Shown: positions 9,500-18,087, numbered from the stretch's first letter. The stretch is DNA of 64,000 nt from Poriferisodalis sp965205175 (GCF_965205175.1 NZ_OZ242038.1:620001-684000); one strand, 5' to 3'. The notes: a model not told the origin generated them from the sequence alone. Numbers and translations: made by a program.

Positions 9500-11677
9500 G
9501 TGAGCCAGCCGAAACTCAAGCCGCCCCAGCTGGTGCTGGGCATCGGCATTGCCTTCGCAGCAATCACGGCTGCCTCGGGCATCGCGGCGGCAGTGTTCGG
9601 ATTCCACGAGGACACCGACGACGCGCACCGTGAGGTGTTCGGCAACGTGCCGGACGGCGTCAAATTCGCGTTCTACGCCCTGACCTGCGTGCTGATCGTC
9701 TACGGAGCATGGAACTGCGCCCAGCGCACCCGCAACTGGCAACGCGGCGCGCCCGATCGGCGCGCTACCACGGTGGCCAATCTGCGGCGGCGCCTGGGCG
9801 ACTACCGCAGCGGCGTGCTGATGCGTACATTGCTGCGAGACCGGGGCGCCGGCGTGATGCACGCGCTGCTCTACTACGGCTTCCTGGTGCTGCTGGCGGT
9901 CACCACGACGCTCGAGATCAATCACCAGCTGCCAACAGGGGCCAAGTTCCTCATCGGCCCCACCTACCAAGGCTTCAGCTTCGTCGGCGACTTGGCCGGG
10001 GTGATCTTCATGGTCGGCGCAGTGTGGGCGATCGTGCGGCGCTACGTCGCTCGCCCCTACCGCATCCGGATCAAGTCACGGCCTGAGCACGCGGTCATCC
10101 TCGTCGTGCTCGCGGTGCTCGGCGCCACCGGATTCGTCGCCGAAGCGATGCGCATCGTGATCGACGGGCGACCCGCCTACGAGCAGTGGTCGTTCATCGG
10201 CTACCCGCTGTCGGCGGTCTTCGACGGCATGGCCAACATTCACGGCGCCCATCAGGCGCTGTGGATCGCGCATGTGGGCTGCTTCATGGCGTTCTTGTTG
10301 ATGCTGCCCATCACCATGCTGCGGCACATGTTCACCTCGCCGCTCAACATGTACCTGCGCGACCGAGAACGGCCCAAAGGCGCGATGCGGATGGTGCCGG
10401 ACCTCGCCGAGGCCGAAGACATCGAGACCATCGGCGTCTCGGCCGTGCCGGAGTTCACGTGGAAGCAGTTGCTCGACACCGATGCCTGCACCATGTGCGG
10501 CCGCTGCACGGCGGTGTGCCCGGCGCACGCCACGGGCAAGCCGCTGGACCCTCGCGAAATTGTGCTGAAGACCGGCGAGATCATGGCGGCCACGGGGGAG
10601 CACGGCCGAGTGTCGCCGCCGATCGGCACCGACACCGAGATCACGGTGACCGCGGATTCGGTGTTCGAACGCATCACCCATGACGAGCTCTGGGCATGCA
10701 CGACGTGCAGGGCCTGCGACGAACACTGCCCGGTCAACATCGAGATCCTGGACAAGATCCTGGACATGCGCCGCTACCTGACGCTCATGGAGAGCGAGTT
10801 CCCCAGCGAGCTGGGCGGAGCATTCCGGGGCATGGAGAACAACGCCAACCCGTGGAATCTGAACAACGGCGAACGGGCCGCCTGGGCCGACGGCTTAGGC
10901 GTGGAGGTCGTCGAGTCGGACGATCCCTTCAGTCACGAATACCTGTACTGGGTGGGCTGCGCGGGGTCATTCGACGACAAGAACCGTCGCGTCTCGGTAG
11001 CCACTGCCAAGCTGCTCCGACGTGCAGGGGTCGATTTCGCCATCCTGGGTCCCGGCGAGAACTGCACCGGCGACAGTGCGCGCCGCGCCGGCAACGAGTA
11101 CCTGTTCCAGATGCTTGCGGCCCAGAACATCGAAGCGCTCAACGCGATGAACGTGCGCAAGATCATCACTCAGTGCCCGCACTGCTTCAACACCTTGCGC
11201 AATGAGTACCCGCAGTACGGCGGGACCTGGGAAGTCATTCATCACGCGCAGTTCTTGGAACAGCTCGTGGCCGACGGCCGACTGGACTTGTCCGATGCGC
11301 GCCTAGACGAGCGAGTCGTCTACCACGACTCGTGCTATCTCGGCCGTCACAACGACGTGTACCTGGCACCGCGCAACGTCATCGGCAGCCTCGGCGGCGT
11401 CGAGATCGTGGAAGCCCCCCGCAATGGCACCACGGGCATGTGCTGCGGCGCGGGCGGCGCGCGCATGTGGATGGAGGAGACCCTCGGCACCAAGGTGAAC
11501 GACGAGCGTTCACGCGAGCTGCTCGACACCGGCGCGGACCGCATCGCCACCGCGTGCCCGTTCTGCTACATCATGATCGACGACGGTGTGAAAGGCCACG
11601 GTGTCGAAGACGACGAGGTCAAGGTGGCCGACATCTCCATCCACCTCCTCGACGCTCTCGAGCGAGCCGACAACTGA
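9500..11677 (+). CDS. EtfD-like membrane iron-sulfur oxidoreductase (NarI-like + HdrD-like fusion)
   Basis: The 725-residue protein joins an N-terminal membrane part to a cytoplasmic iron-sulfur part. Five or so hydrophobic helices lie between residues 10 and 275, resembling a NarI-type b-heme subunit. The soluble part has two [4Fe-4S] ferredoxin motifs (CTMCGRCTAVCP near residue 330 and CTTCRACDEHCP near 400). Two CCG-type cysteine domains of the HdrB/GlpC family follow (GCAGSFD near 487 with CPHCF; DSCYLGRH near 611 with MCCGAGGARM and CPFCY). This is the layout of mycobacterial EtfD (Rv0338c), which is reported to pass electrons from acyl-CoA dehydrogenases via EtfBA to the quinone pool. 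That role is inferred by architecture. GTG 9500 is taken as start; TTG 9491 would add three residues. No etfBA is adjacent. Confidence 0.85.
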   Translation: MSQPKLKPPQLVLGIGIAFAAITAASGIAAAVFGFHEDTDDAHREVFGNVPDGVKFAFYALTCVLIVYGAWNCAQRTRNWQRGAPDRRATTVANLRRRLGDYRSGVLMRTLLRDRGAGVMHALLYYGFLVLLAVTTTLEINHQLPTGAKFLIGPTYQGFSFVGDLAGVIFMVGAVWAIVRRYVARPYRIRIKSRPEHAVILVVLAVLGATGFVAEAMRIVIDGRPAYEQWSFIGYPLSAVFDGMANIHGAHQALWIAHVGCFMAFLLMLPITMLRHMFTSPLNMYLRDRERPKGAMRMVPDLAEAEDIETIGVSAVPEFTWKQLLDTDACTMCGRCTAVCPAHATGKPLDPREIVLKTGEIMAATGEHGRVSPPIGTDTEITVTADSVFERITHDELWACTTCRACDEHCPVNIEILDKILDMRRYLTLMESEFPSELGGAFRGMENNANPWNLNNGERAAWADGLGVEVVESDDPFSHEYLYWVGCAGSFDDKNRRVSVATAKLLRRAGVDFAILGPGENCTGDSARRAGNEYLFQMLAAQNIEALNAMNVRKIITQCPHCFNTLRNEYPQYGGTWEVIHHAQFLEQLVADGRLDLSDARLDERVVYHDSCYLGRHNDVYLAPRNVIGSLGGVEIVEAPRNGTTGMCCGAGGARMWMEETLGTKVNDERSRELLDTGADRIATACPFCYIMIDDGVKGHGVEDDEVKVADISIHLLDALERADN

Positions 11678-11703
11678 CGCGACCGGCCGCAGCAGGCGCC
11701 GGG

Positions 11704-12282
11704 TCAGAGGAGGCGGCGGGAACGGTAGTTCTCGTGGTAGCGGCTCGGCGTCGGGCCGCGCTGGCCCCGGTACTTGGAGCCCAGCAGTTCTGCACCGTAG
11801 GGGTACTCGGCGGCAGTAGTCATCTCCATGAAGCTGATCTGGCAGATCTTCATGCTCGGGTACAGCGTGATCGGCAGGTTGGCGACGTTGGACAGCTCGA
11901 GGGTCAAGTAGCCGTCCCAGCCGGGGTCCACAAAACCGGCCGTGGAGTGGATGAGCAGGCCCAGACGGCCCAGCGACGATTTGCCCTCGATGCGGCCGAC
12001 AAGGTCGTCCGGCACCGCGACGCGCTCCAGCGTGGCACCGAGCGCGAACTCTCCCGGGTGCAAGATGAACGCGTCGCCAGCGACGACCTCGACTTGCTCG
12101 GTCAGGTCGGACTGGTCCTCGATGACGTCGATGACGCGTCGAATGTGGTTGCGAAAGACCCGGAACGTGGCGTCGAGCCGCAGATCGACCGACGAGGGCT
12201 GCACCGCGGCATCGTCCAAAGGCTCGATGACGATACGGCCGGAATCCAGCGCCGCTCGAATGCTTCGGTCCGACAGGATCAC
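11704..12282 (-). CDS. dcd: dCTP deaminase, possibly the bifunctional dUMP-forming type
   Basis: Deaminates dCTP toward dUTP/dUMP for thymidylate synthesis. The family motifs are present: LSDRSIRAAL at the start, QPSSVDLRLD, LHPGEFALGAT, GRIEGKSSLGRLGLLIHSTAGFVDPGWDG with the catalytic Glu after LGRL/STAGF, LELSNVANLPITLYPSMKI, and the C-terminal GSKYRGQRGPTPSRY flap. The text resembles the mycobacterial enzyme, which also hydrolyses dUTP, but I cannot tell function from motifs alone. GTG 12282 is chosen because homologues start at (M/V)xLSDR. An in-frame ATG at 12309 would add nine non-conserved residues. It is convergent with the EtfD-like gene, 26 bp apart. Confidence 0.95.
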   Translation of the reverse strand: MILSDRSIRAALDSGRIVIEPLDDAAVQPSSVDLRLDATFRVFRNHIRRVIDVIEDQSDLTEQVEVVAGDAFILHPGEFALGATLERVAVPDDLVGRIEGKSSLGRLGLLIHSTAGFVDPGWDGYLTLELSNVANLPITLYPSMKICQISFMEMTTAAEYPYGAELLGSKYRGQRGPTPSRYHENYRSRRLL

Positions 12283-12371
12283 CGCAGCGGTCGCCCGTCG
12301 ATGGTGCACATTGGCTGCCAGCCGCGGTGCGCAGCCGCGAGCCTGCGGGCAATAGACTCGGGATCGGTTCC

Positions 12372-12442
12372 GCGGGTGTAGTTCAATGGCAGAACTTCAG
12401 CTTCCCAAGCTGATAACGGGGGTTCGATTCCCCTCACCCGCT
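12372..12442 (+). tRNA. tRNA-Gly(CCC)
   Basis: A 71-nt cloverleaf folds by hand. The acceptor stem is GCGGGTG with CACCCGC, the D stem GTTC/GAAC, the anticodon stem TCAGC/GCTGA with loop TTCCCAA (anticodon CCC), and the T arm GGGGG-TTCGATT-CCCCT. Discriminator base is T. CCA is not encoded. Confidence 0.95.
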
Positions 12443-12554
12443 CAGCCCAGGCGTTCATGAGCCCGGCTGCGGCGGCCGCCAATTGGACGGTCATGCTGCC
12501 TGACGGCTCATCGGCTCGACCAGTGGGCCCGACGGCACGGCTCAACGGGACGGC

Positions 12555-12815
12555 TCAACTGCTCAACAGGGTTGCGAGTGCCCAGACGGCCGCAACGAGT
12601 CCGATCAGGGCCAGCGGCGCGGCGCGGCGCACGGGTGCCCGAGTCGGCGCGTCGCTGCCGGTTGTCCGCCGCGGACGCGCCATCGCCGCCACGTTGCCCA
12701 CGAACAACGCGCCGCCCAGCGCCAGCACCAAGTACGGGATCAGGTCGTCGCCGAGGAACATGGTGCCGCCGTCGGACCCAACAGGCATCGAGAGCAGGGT
12801 TTCGCCGCGCGCCAT
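12555..12815 (-). CDS. Small two-helix membrane protein downstream of dnaB
   Basis: An 86-residue protein of unknown function. Two hydrophobic segments are evident: LIPYLVLALGGALFVGNVAA (about 27-46) and APLALIGLVAAVWALATLL (about 67-85). Between them is an arginine- and threonine-rich loop (ARPRRTTGSDAPTRAPVRR) that should face the cytoplasm by the positive-inside rule. It begins 5 bp after the dnaB stop on the same strand, so it is likely the last gene of the rpsF-ssb-rpsR-rplI-dnaB run. I recognise no family; reality is supported by position, start and clean membrane topology. Confidence 0.6.
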   Translation of the reverse strand: MARGETLLSMPVGSDGGTMFLGDDLIPYLVLALGGALFVGNVAAMARPRRTTGSDAPTRAPVRRAAPLALIGLVAAVWALATLLSS

Positions 12816-12820
12816 GGCCG

Positions 12821-14185
12821 TCAGTTCTCGTGTGCCATGTCCGCGAACAGCGTGTACTGCGGCATGAACGCCAAGCGCGCCACACCGGTCGGTCCGTTGC
12901 GGTGCTTCGCCACGATGATCTCCGCCATGCCCCGATCGGTGGTGTCCTCGTTGTAGACCTCGTCACGGTAGATGAACATGACGATGTCCGCGTCCTGCTC
13001 GATCGAACCTGACTCACGCAGATCCGACAGCATGGGACGCTTGTCGCCGCGCGACTCGAGATTCCGGCTCAGCTGAGACAGTGCGAGGACCGGCGTCTCC
13101 AGCTCGCGTGCCAAGACCTTGAGGCCCCGCGAAATCTCGGCGATCTCCACTTGACGGTTCTCGGCATTCGCGCGGCCGTTCATCAGCTGCAGGTAGTCGA
13201 CCACGATGAGCCCGAGGCTGCCCAGGCGACTGCTCAGCCGCCGGGCCTTGGCGCGAATCTCCGCAACCGTGACATTGGGGTTGTCGTCGATCCACATCGG
13301 CGCGTCCCCCAAGCGACCCACGCTGCGCGTGATGTGATTCCACTCGTCTGCGCGCAGCTGTCCGGTGCGGACCCGTGTGGCATCCACCCGCGCGTCAGAA
13401 GCGAGCAGTCGGCCGGTCAGCTCGGCATGGTTCATCTCCAGCGAGAAGAGCAGCACCGGCTGGCGCAGGTCCAAGGCCACGCTGGAGGCCATCGTCAGCG
13501 CCAAGGCAGTCTTCCCCATCGCCGGCCGAGCGCCCACCACGACCAGCGACGACGGCTGGACTCCCGCCAGAATGCGGTCCAGTGAGGAGAATCCGGTCGC
13601 CAAGCCGGAGAACGCATCGCCCCGCTCGTACAGCTCCTCCAGCCGATCCAGGCTCTCGTTCAACAAATCGTGCAAGGACGCGGTGGAGTCCACGATGCGG
13701 TGCTCGGCCACGCTGAACACCAGCGACTCCGCTTGGTCGATCGCCACAGCAGTGTCTTCAGGACGGCTGTGAGCCAGCTCGGAGATCTCTGCAGCGACGG
13801 CGATCAGGCGGCGCAGCAGTGCGGTGTCCTCCACGATGCGCGCGTAGCGGTCGATGTGGGTCAGCGTCGGTGTGGCGGCTTCGAGCATCAGCAGGCGTTC
13901 GGCGCCGCCGGCTGCGGCGAGATTGCCGCTGCGCTCGAGCTGGTCGGCGACGGTCAGGCAGTCGACCGGTTCCGAGGCCACGTACAACGACTCGATCGCT
14001 GCGAACACGAGGCCGTTGGCGGGCACGTAGAAGTGCTCCACCTTGAGACGCTCGACAGCGGCGCCGATGGCGTCGTTGGAGAGCAGCATCGCGCCGAGCA
14101 CGGACTCCTCCGCGTCGATGTTCTGCGGCGGGACTCGGCCGGTGGTGCGGCGCGCGGCGTGCGTCGACAGCTCAAGGAGGCTCAC
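12821..14185 (-). CDS. dnaB: Replicative DNA helicase DnaB
   Basis: Hexameric 5'-3' helicase of the replisome. The 454-residue protein has the N-terminal collar domain (PPQNIDAEESVLGAMLLS onward, residues ~20-125), a linker helix, then the RecA-like motor with Walker A GARPAMGKTALALTMA near residue 217, LFSLEM, and the H3/H4 region with GLIVVDYLQLM (Walker B Asp). The loop YRDEVYNEDT is followed by a typical C-terminus. No intein is present. It lies 204 bp after rplI in the usual actinobacterial ribosomal protein cluster. The gap 14186-14389 holds a near-consensus DnaA box (GTGTCCACA at 14284-14292) and no gene. Confidence 0.96.
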   Translation of the reverse strand: MSLLELSTHAARRTTGRVPPQNIDAEESVLGAMLLSNDAIGAAVERLKVEHFYVPANGLVFAAIESLYVASEPVDCLTVADQLERSGNLAAAGGAERLLMLEAATPTLTHIDRYARIVEDTALLRRLIAVAAEISELAHSRPEDTAVAIDQAESLVFSVAEHRIVDSTASLHDLLNESLDRLEELYERGDAFSGLATGFSSLDRILAGVQPSSLVVVGARPAMGKTALALTMASSVALDLRQPVLLFSLEMNHAELTGRLLASDARVDATRVRTGQLRADEWNHITRSVGRLGDAPMWIDDNPNVTVAEIRAKARRLSSRLGSLGLIVVDYLQLMNGRANAENRQVEIAEISRGLKVLARELETPVLALSQLSRNLESRGDKRPMLSDLRESGSIEQDADIVMFIYRDEVYNEDTTDRGMAEIIVAKHRNGPTGVARLAFMPQYTLFADMAHEN

Positions 14186-14389
14186 AGCTGCCTACCTTGC
14201 CCGGCAGCGGTTGCGGATGCCTTGGGCATGACACGGGGAATTCCGGTGGATTTCTGCGGCACAGCCTGTGAACAAGCGCCGATGTGTCCACAGGGCGCTC
14301 GATCTTCGATGCACATGCGACCAGTACATCGCAGGGGTGTGACAGCGGTGACCGCAACGTTGAGCCGACACCGTGCCGGCTTCGAAGCG

Positions 14390-14839
14390 CTAGCTCAGCG
14401 CAACCACCTCCACGTTGAAGGTGAATGCCACGTCGGGATGCAGCTGTGCGAAGACATCGTGCGAACCCACCGTCCGGATCGGTGCAGCGAGCTTCAGCTT
14501 GCGTCGATCCACCTCGGCACCGGTGCGTGCTGACATCGCGGCGGCGATGTCTGCGCTGGTCACCGATCCGTACAGGTGCGAGCCCGAGCCGGCTCGGGCC
14601 GCAATGGTGACACCGTCGGCTACCAGCTGCTTGGCGACGCGCTCTGCGGTCGTTCGCTCGCGCAGATCACGTGCGGCCCGAGCCCGAGCCATGGCTGCTG
14701 CTTGAGTGACCGTTCCCTGTGTCGCTCGCAGCGCCAGCCCACGCGGAATCAAGTGATTGCGGGCGAAGCCGTCCGCGACATCGACCACCGATCCAGCGTG
14801 GCCGACGCCGTCCACGTCGCTGCGCAGCACGACCTTCAT
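14390..14839 (-). CDS. rplI: 50S ribosomal protein bL9
   Basis: Component of the large subunit near the L1 stalk. The 149 residues include the family N-domain MKVVLRSDVDGVGHAG then VVDVADGFARNHLIPRGLAL, a long connecting helix rich in Ala and Arg (AAMARARAARDLRERT), and the C-domain with LYGSVTSADIAAAM and a final HPDVAFTFNVEVV. Length is standard. The ATG overlaps the rpsR stop as ATGA, so both are translated together in the rpsF-ssb-rpsR-rplI operon. Confidence 0.97.
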   Translation of the reverse strand: MKVVLRSDVDGVGHAGSVVDVADGFARNHLIPRGLALRATQGTVTQAAAMARARAARDLRERTTAERVAKQLVADGVTIAARAGSGSHLYGSVTSADIAAAMSARTGAEVDRRKLKLAAPIRTVGSHDVFAQLHPDVAFTFNVEVVALS

Positions 14840-15285
14840 GCTCGCGTTCCCGCGCTTGTCGCGGCCGGCACCTGCTCGGCAGTACCGCCTGCTCCAGCGT
14901 CGACTGCGGCGGCGGGCTGCTCAGCATCGGCGTCGAGCGGCACGCTGGGCCGATCGGGCGGCGGGCGGCGTTCGTCGCCGGGCCGCTGGCCGCGTCGCTT
15001 GTCGCCGCGTCGCTGCGTCATGGGCCGGCGCGCGTACTCGATCAGGGCCATCTCCCGCGCAGTCTTGATCGCTCGGGCTACCTCGCGCTGCTGTTGGCGG
15101 TTGTTCCCGGAGACGCGCTGCGCCCTGATCTTGGCTCGCTCGGAGACGAACGACCGCAGCAGCTCCACATCCTTGTAGTCGACGTAGGACGCGCCCGCGG
15201 CGGTGAGCGGACTGACCTTGCGCCGACGCGGACGGCTGCGCAGATCCTTCGCCCGCGCCCGAGCGTTTCGCTTGCGTGGTGGCAT
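14836..15285 (-). CDS. rpsR: 30S ribosomal protein bS18, zinc-free form with long C-terminal tail
   Basis: bS18 pairs with bS6 on the small-subunit platform. The conserved core is clear: YVDYKDVELLRSFVSERAKI, then RAQRVSGNNRQQQREVARAI and KTAREMALIEY (about residues 34-86). Two features are odd. The Cys/His zinc ligands of the common actinobacterial form (CxFC before the YVDYKD block, and the C and H in TGNCxQHQR) are missing, so it is a C-minus type. The protein is 149 aa instead of about 80, with a ~60-residue tail (MTQRRGDKRRGQRPGDERRP then Ala/Pro/acidic) that looks disordered. It overlaps rplI by 4 bp and ssb by 1 bp. Confidence 0.94.
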   Translation of the reverse strand: MPPRKRNARARAKDLRSRPRRRKVSPLTAAGASYVDYKDVELLRSFVSERAKIRAQRVSGNNRQQQREVARAIKTAREMALIEYARRPMTQRRGDKRRGQRPGDERRPPPDRPSVPLDADAEQPAAAVDAGAGGTAEQVPAATSAGTRA

Positions 15286-15773
15286 CAGAAGGGTTCCTCC
15301 TCGGGTACGTACTGCTGGGCGGGTGCTGTTGCGCTGGGCTCCGCGCCGCCACCCGCGCCCCAGGCGGGGCTGTCGCGGCGCTCGCGAGGCACGCCCGCGT
15401 CCCCTGCGGCACCCCTTGGTATCCGGGTGATCTGTGCGGTGGCCCAGCGCAGCGACGGCGCGACTTCATCGGCAACGATCTCCACAACGCTGCGCTGCTC
15501 GCGCTCGGGTGTCTCCCAGCTGCGCTGCTCGAGTCGCCCGGTCACGACCACGCGGTATCCCTTGGCCAGCGATTCGCTGACGTTCTCCGCCATCTCAGCC
15601 CAGCACACGACGTTGAAGAAGCTGACCTGCTCCTCCCAGTCATTTGTCTGGCGGTTCATCCATCTCCGGTTCACCGCAATGCCGAGCACTGCCCGCGCGC
15701 GGCCAGTCTGGGTGAATCGAAGTTCGGGATCACGGGTGAGATTGCCTACGACGGTGATGGTGTTGTCAGCCAT
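15285..15773 (-). CDS. ssb: Single-stranded DNA-binding protein
   Basis: Binds single-stranded DNA at the fork and recruits repair proteins. The OB fold covers about residues 1-110 (NTITVVGNLTRDPELRFT, VLGIAVNRRWMN, VSFFNVVCWAEMAENVSESL, GYRVVVTGRLEQRSWE). A Gly/Ala/Pro linker leads to the acidic tip PEEEPF, a version of the usual DDDIPF protein-docking motif. At 162 residues it is normal for actinobacteria. It sits between rpsF and rpsR as expected; its TGA shares one base with the rpsR ATG (TGATG). Confidence 0.97.
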   Translation of the reverse strand: MADNTITVVGNLTRDPELRFTQTGRARAVLGIAVNRRWMNRQTNDWEEQVSFFNVVCWAEMAENVSESLAKGYRVVVTGRLEQRSWETPEREQRSVVEIVADEVAPSLRWATAQITRIPRGAAGDAGVPRERRDSPAWGAGGGAEPSATAPAQQYVPEEEPF

Positions 15774-15785
15774 GACGCCTCCGCA

Positions 15786-16121
15786 TCAGTGGTTGTGGGC
15801 CGACTCCGCTTCCAGCAGTCCGCGTCGACGCGCTTCGTCGTCGGGGAGTCGGATGAGCTTGTGGCGGACGATGTCGTCCGCAATCCGCAGGTGCCGCTCG
15901 ACTGGGTCCATGGCACCGGGCTCGGCCCGCAACTCGATCACCGAGTAGTAGCCGCGTGATTTGTGGTTGATCTCGTACGCGAAATCACGCAAGCCCCAGA
16001 AATCGAACGAGGCCACCTCGCCGACCTCCGATATGCGGCCTTGGACGTCGTCCATGGCCTTGCGGGCTTCAGCGTTCTCCAAGTCACCGTCGCAGATGAC
16101 CATCAGCTCGTACACGCGCAA
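15786..16121 (-). CDS. rpsF: 30S ribosomal protein bS6 (TTG start)
   Basis: First gene of the rpsF-ssb-rpsR-rplI operon. The 111 residues carry the S6 fold: MRVYELMVICDGDLE, IDWG-like segment FDFWGLRDFAYEINHKSRGYYSV, then ELRAEPGAMDPVERHLRI and DIVRHKLIRL. The start is a TTG at 16121-16119, decided by the AGGAGG site 9 bases upstream and by the family N-terminus; the ATG at 16187 would add 22 residues that run through that site and through hairpins. The message leader is structured (see 16142-16244). Confidence 0.93.
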   Translation of the reverse strand: MRVYELMVICDGDLENAEARKAMDDVQGRISEVGEVASFDFWGLRDFAYEINHKSRGYYSVIELRAEPGAMDPVERHLRIADDIVRHKLIRLPDDEARRRGLLEAESAHNH

Positions 16122-16141
16122 TTGGGGCGACCTCCTGTGGA

Positions 16142-16244
16142 CCCGCCTCGGCGGGGCCCCTTGCGGGGCAGGAACACGTTGATGCACCTACCCGGCCGAC
16201 CCGGCCCCAGTGAGCGGATCAGCCGCAGGTATCGCAGATACCTG
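16142..16244 (-). promoter_or_regulatory. Structured rpsF leader, three hairpins
   Basis: Reading toward rpsF there are three perfect stems in this leader. CAGGTATC-TGC-GATACCTG lies at 16244-16226, GCCCC-GCAA-GGGGC at 16169-16156 and CCCGC-CGAG-GCGGG at 16155-16142, the last only a few bases before the ribosome site. bS6:bS18 is known in many bacteria to repress its own message through a leader hairpin carrying a CCG element; the GCCGAGG of the last stem-loop could serve, but this is inference. Confidence 0.4.
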
Positions 16245-16353
16245 TGGGGTGCGGGCATGCAAGCACCCGCGGTGCGCTCGCAACGCTAGACCCAACGAGC
16301 GCTGACCGCACCTGCATTTTGGCAATCAGCCGGAGCGCGTGCGGCAGCGGGTG

Positions 16354-18024
16354 CTAGCCCACGCCATGCAGTGAGTCCAGCACCGCTGCGAACAGCTCAT
16401 TGGCCGCAGCCGCTGCCTCGCCCCCGAGCGCCGGTGGGGCGGCCAGCACTACCGCGGCGGTGTAGTGCGACGTCCAGCCGGCGAACCAGGTGTCACCGGT
16501 GCCGGCGTCATGCCCGCCGCGGCCGAGCGCGGTCGCTCCCGACGCCAGCGTGAGCGGGCTCATGGCGGTGCGCAGCTCGTCGACGACCGTCGAGTCGAGC
16601 ACGGCGGCGGCGCGCATCGGCCAGCGCTGCGCGTCGCCGTCGAGAAGCGTGCCGCTCGGCGGTCGGTCGGATGCGGCCAGCACGATCCGCGAGGTGCGCT
16701 CCTCGCCGCCGGTTGCAGCGACGCTGAACGCCGCAGCGACCGTCGCCGCGTCTGCGGCTTGGGCGACGACCTCGGCGGAGTGGACCGTGCCGACATCGCG
16801 CGCCATTGCTGTGCGCGCGATCCATGTTCCGAGCTCGTTCGTGGCAGGGCCGAGCACGTCGCCCAGCTGCCGCGGCCCCAAGCGGTTCTCGACGTCGTCG
16901 ACGCTGCCGGCAGTGTTCGACGGCGCGATCGGCTTCCCGTTCAGCAACACCCGCACATCGCCGCTGCGATCCAGCACGGCGATGTCGGCCGCGGCGCCCG
17001 ATGTCAAAGCGCTGCCCACCTGGGCGCGAACGGCCTGCGCGGCAAAGCGTTGCGCCGGCATGTCGAGACTGGTCGTCACGTGCAGGCCGCCGGTCACCAC
17101 CGCAAGAACGCCGTACTGTCCCACCAGCTCCACGTAGGCCTGCCCGACAGCGGTCTCCAGACCGATCGCGGGTATGAGGATGCGGACAAATCCCGACGCG
17201 GCGTTGTCGCCGGCGCCAAGTGCGGGGAGGCGAGGTTCCGACGCGGCGGCTGCCACAGCAGTCGCCGGGCGAATGCCGGCGGTGACCGCCTGGGTTCGCC
17301 CGACAGCCAGCTCGTTCGGCGTGAGCATGCCGTGATCTGCCATCGTCGTCAACACTCGGTCGCGACGCACTCGGGCCGAGCGGTAGCGGTCGTGATCGGG
17401 ACCCGAAGCCGTGTCGACCCCCCCGGGCGCGTCGATGAGCGACGCGAGATAAGCGGACTGCGTCACCGTGAGTTCTGCAGCAGTCGTGCCATACCAAGCG
17501 GCAGCGGCGGCATGCACGCCGTACGCGCCGCGACCCAAGTACACGCTGTTGGCGAATCGCTCGAGAATCTCCGGGCGACTCAGCTGGCGACCCAGGCGCA
17601 GCTCTGCCAGCCACAGACGCGCTTGGTGGAGCGCCCCGCCGCCGCCCCGGTGGACGGCCGTAAGATACCGATGCGTGATGCCGTCGCGGGCAGCGTCCGG
17701 CGCGGACCAGATGCGCCGCAGCGCCGCGACGTATGCGTCGGCGTCGACGCCGTCACTGGCCAAGAAGCTCGGATCCAGCACAGCAACCAGGGCATCGGCG
17801 AGCGCGGGCGCCATGTCCTCGAGACCCAGCGACGCGTGGGGGACGCTTGGGCCGATCTCGGCTATCGGCGTGCCGTAGCGGTCATAGAGCACGCTGGGCA
17901 CTACCGACGCGTGCGCCGACGGCACCGGCAGGCTGTCCAGCAGTCGGCTTGCGACGCCTACGGTGATCGTCAGCGCCAGTGCGGTCCACCAGAGCCGTCG
18001 GGCCCAGCGCTGCCGAGCGGGCAT
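16354..18024 (-). CDS. Class A penicillin-binding protein homologue lacking catalytic residues (ponA position)
   Basis: A 556-residue protein with one N-terminal membrane helix (about 10-27) and the outline of a bifunctional PBP. The GT51 outline is plain: SVLYDRYGTPIAEIG, then RPEILERFANSVYLGRGAYG and HAAAAAWYGTTAAELTVTQSAYLASL. By eye against E. coli PBP1b both catalytic glutamates are gone: L83 stands in the ED position (AVLDPSF) and L137 in the second. GGSTITQQL has become RDGITHRYL. In the transpeptidase part TGGLHVTTSLD is kept, but no SxxK or SxN is present and KTGT reads GRGGH (about 501-505) before DTWFAGW. The place just before rpsF is that of actinobacterial ponA. A structural pseudoenzyme or a decaying gene are both possible. 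Confidence 0.8.
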   Translation of the reverse strand: MPARQRWARRLWWTALALTITVGVASRLLDSLPVPSAHASVVPSVLYDRYGTPIAEIGPSVPHASLGLEDMAPALADALVAVLDPSFLASDGVDADAYVAALRRIWSAPDAARDGITHRYLTAVHRGGGGALHQARLWLAELRLGRQLSRPEILERFANSVYLGRGAYGVHAAAAAWYGTTAAELTVTQSAYLASLIDAPGGVDTASGPDHDRYRSARVRRDRVLTTMADHGMLTPNELAVGRTQAVTAGIRPATAVAAAASEPRLPALGAGDNAASGFVRILIPAIGLETAVGQAYVELVGQYGVLAVVTGGLHVTTSLDMPAQRFAAQAVRAQVGSALTSGAAADIAVLDRSGDVRVLLNGKPIAPSNTAGSVDDVENRLGPRQLGDVLGPATNELGTWIARTAMARDVGTVHSAEVVAQAADAATVAAAFSVAATGGEERTSRIVLAASDRPPSGTLLDGDAQRWPMRAAAVLDSTVVDELRTAMSPLTLASGATALGRGGHDAGTGDTWFAGWTSHYTAAVVLAAPPALGGEAAAAANELFAAVLDSLHGVG

Positions 18025-18087
18025 CGGGCGCAGAGTACCGCGACAGGACAGACCAGCTCGCCGCGGCCGATTTGTACGCTCAACGCG

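Noticed and set aside
12279..12545. Minus-strand ORF across tRNA-Gly
   Set aside because: It reads the tRNA backwards (GIEPPLSAWEAEVLPLNYT type), a well-known false protein.
16465..18087. Very long plus-strand frame running opposite the PonA-like gene into pcnA
   Set aside because: Only the part from GTG 18088 resembles a family. The rest is the antisense of the PBP-like gene, open because of GC-rich codons.
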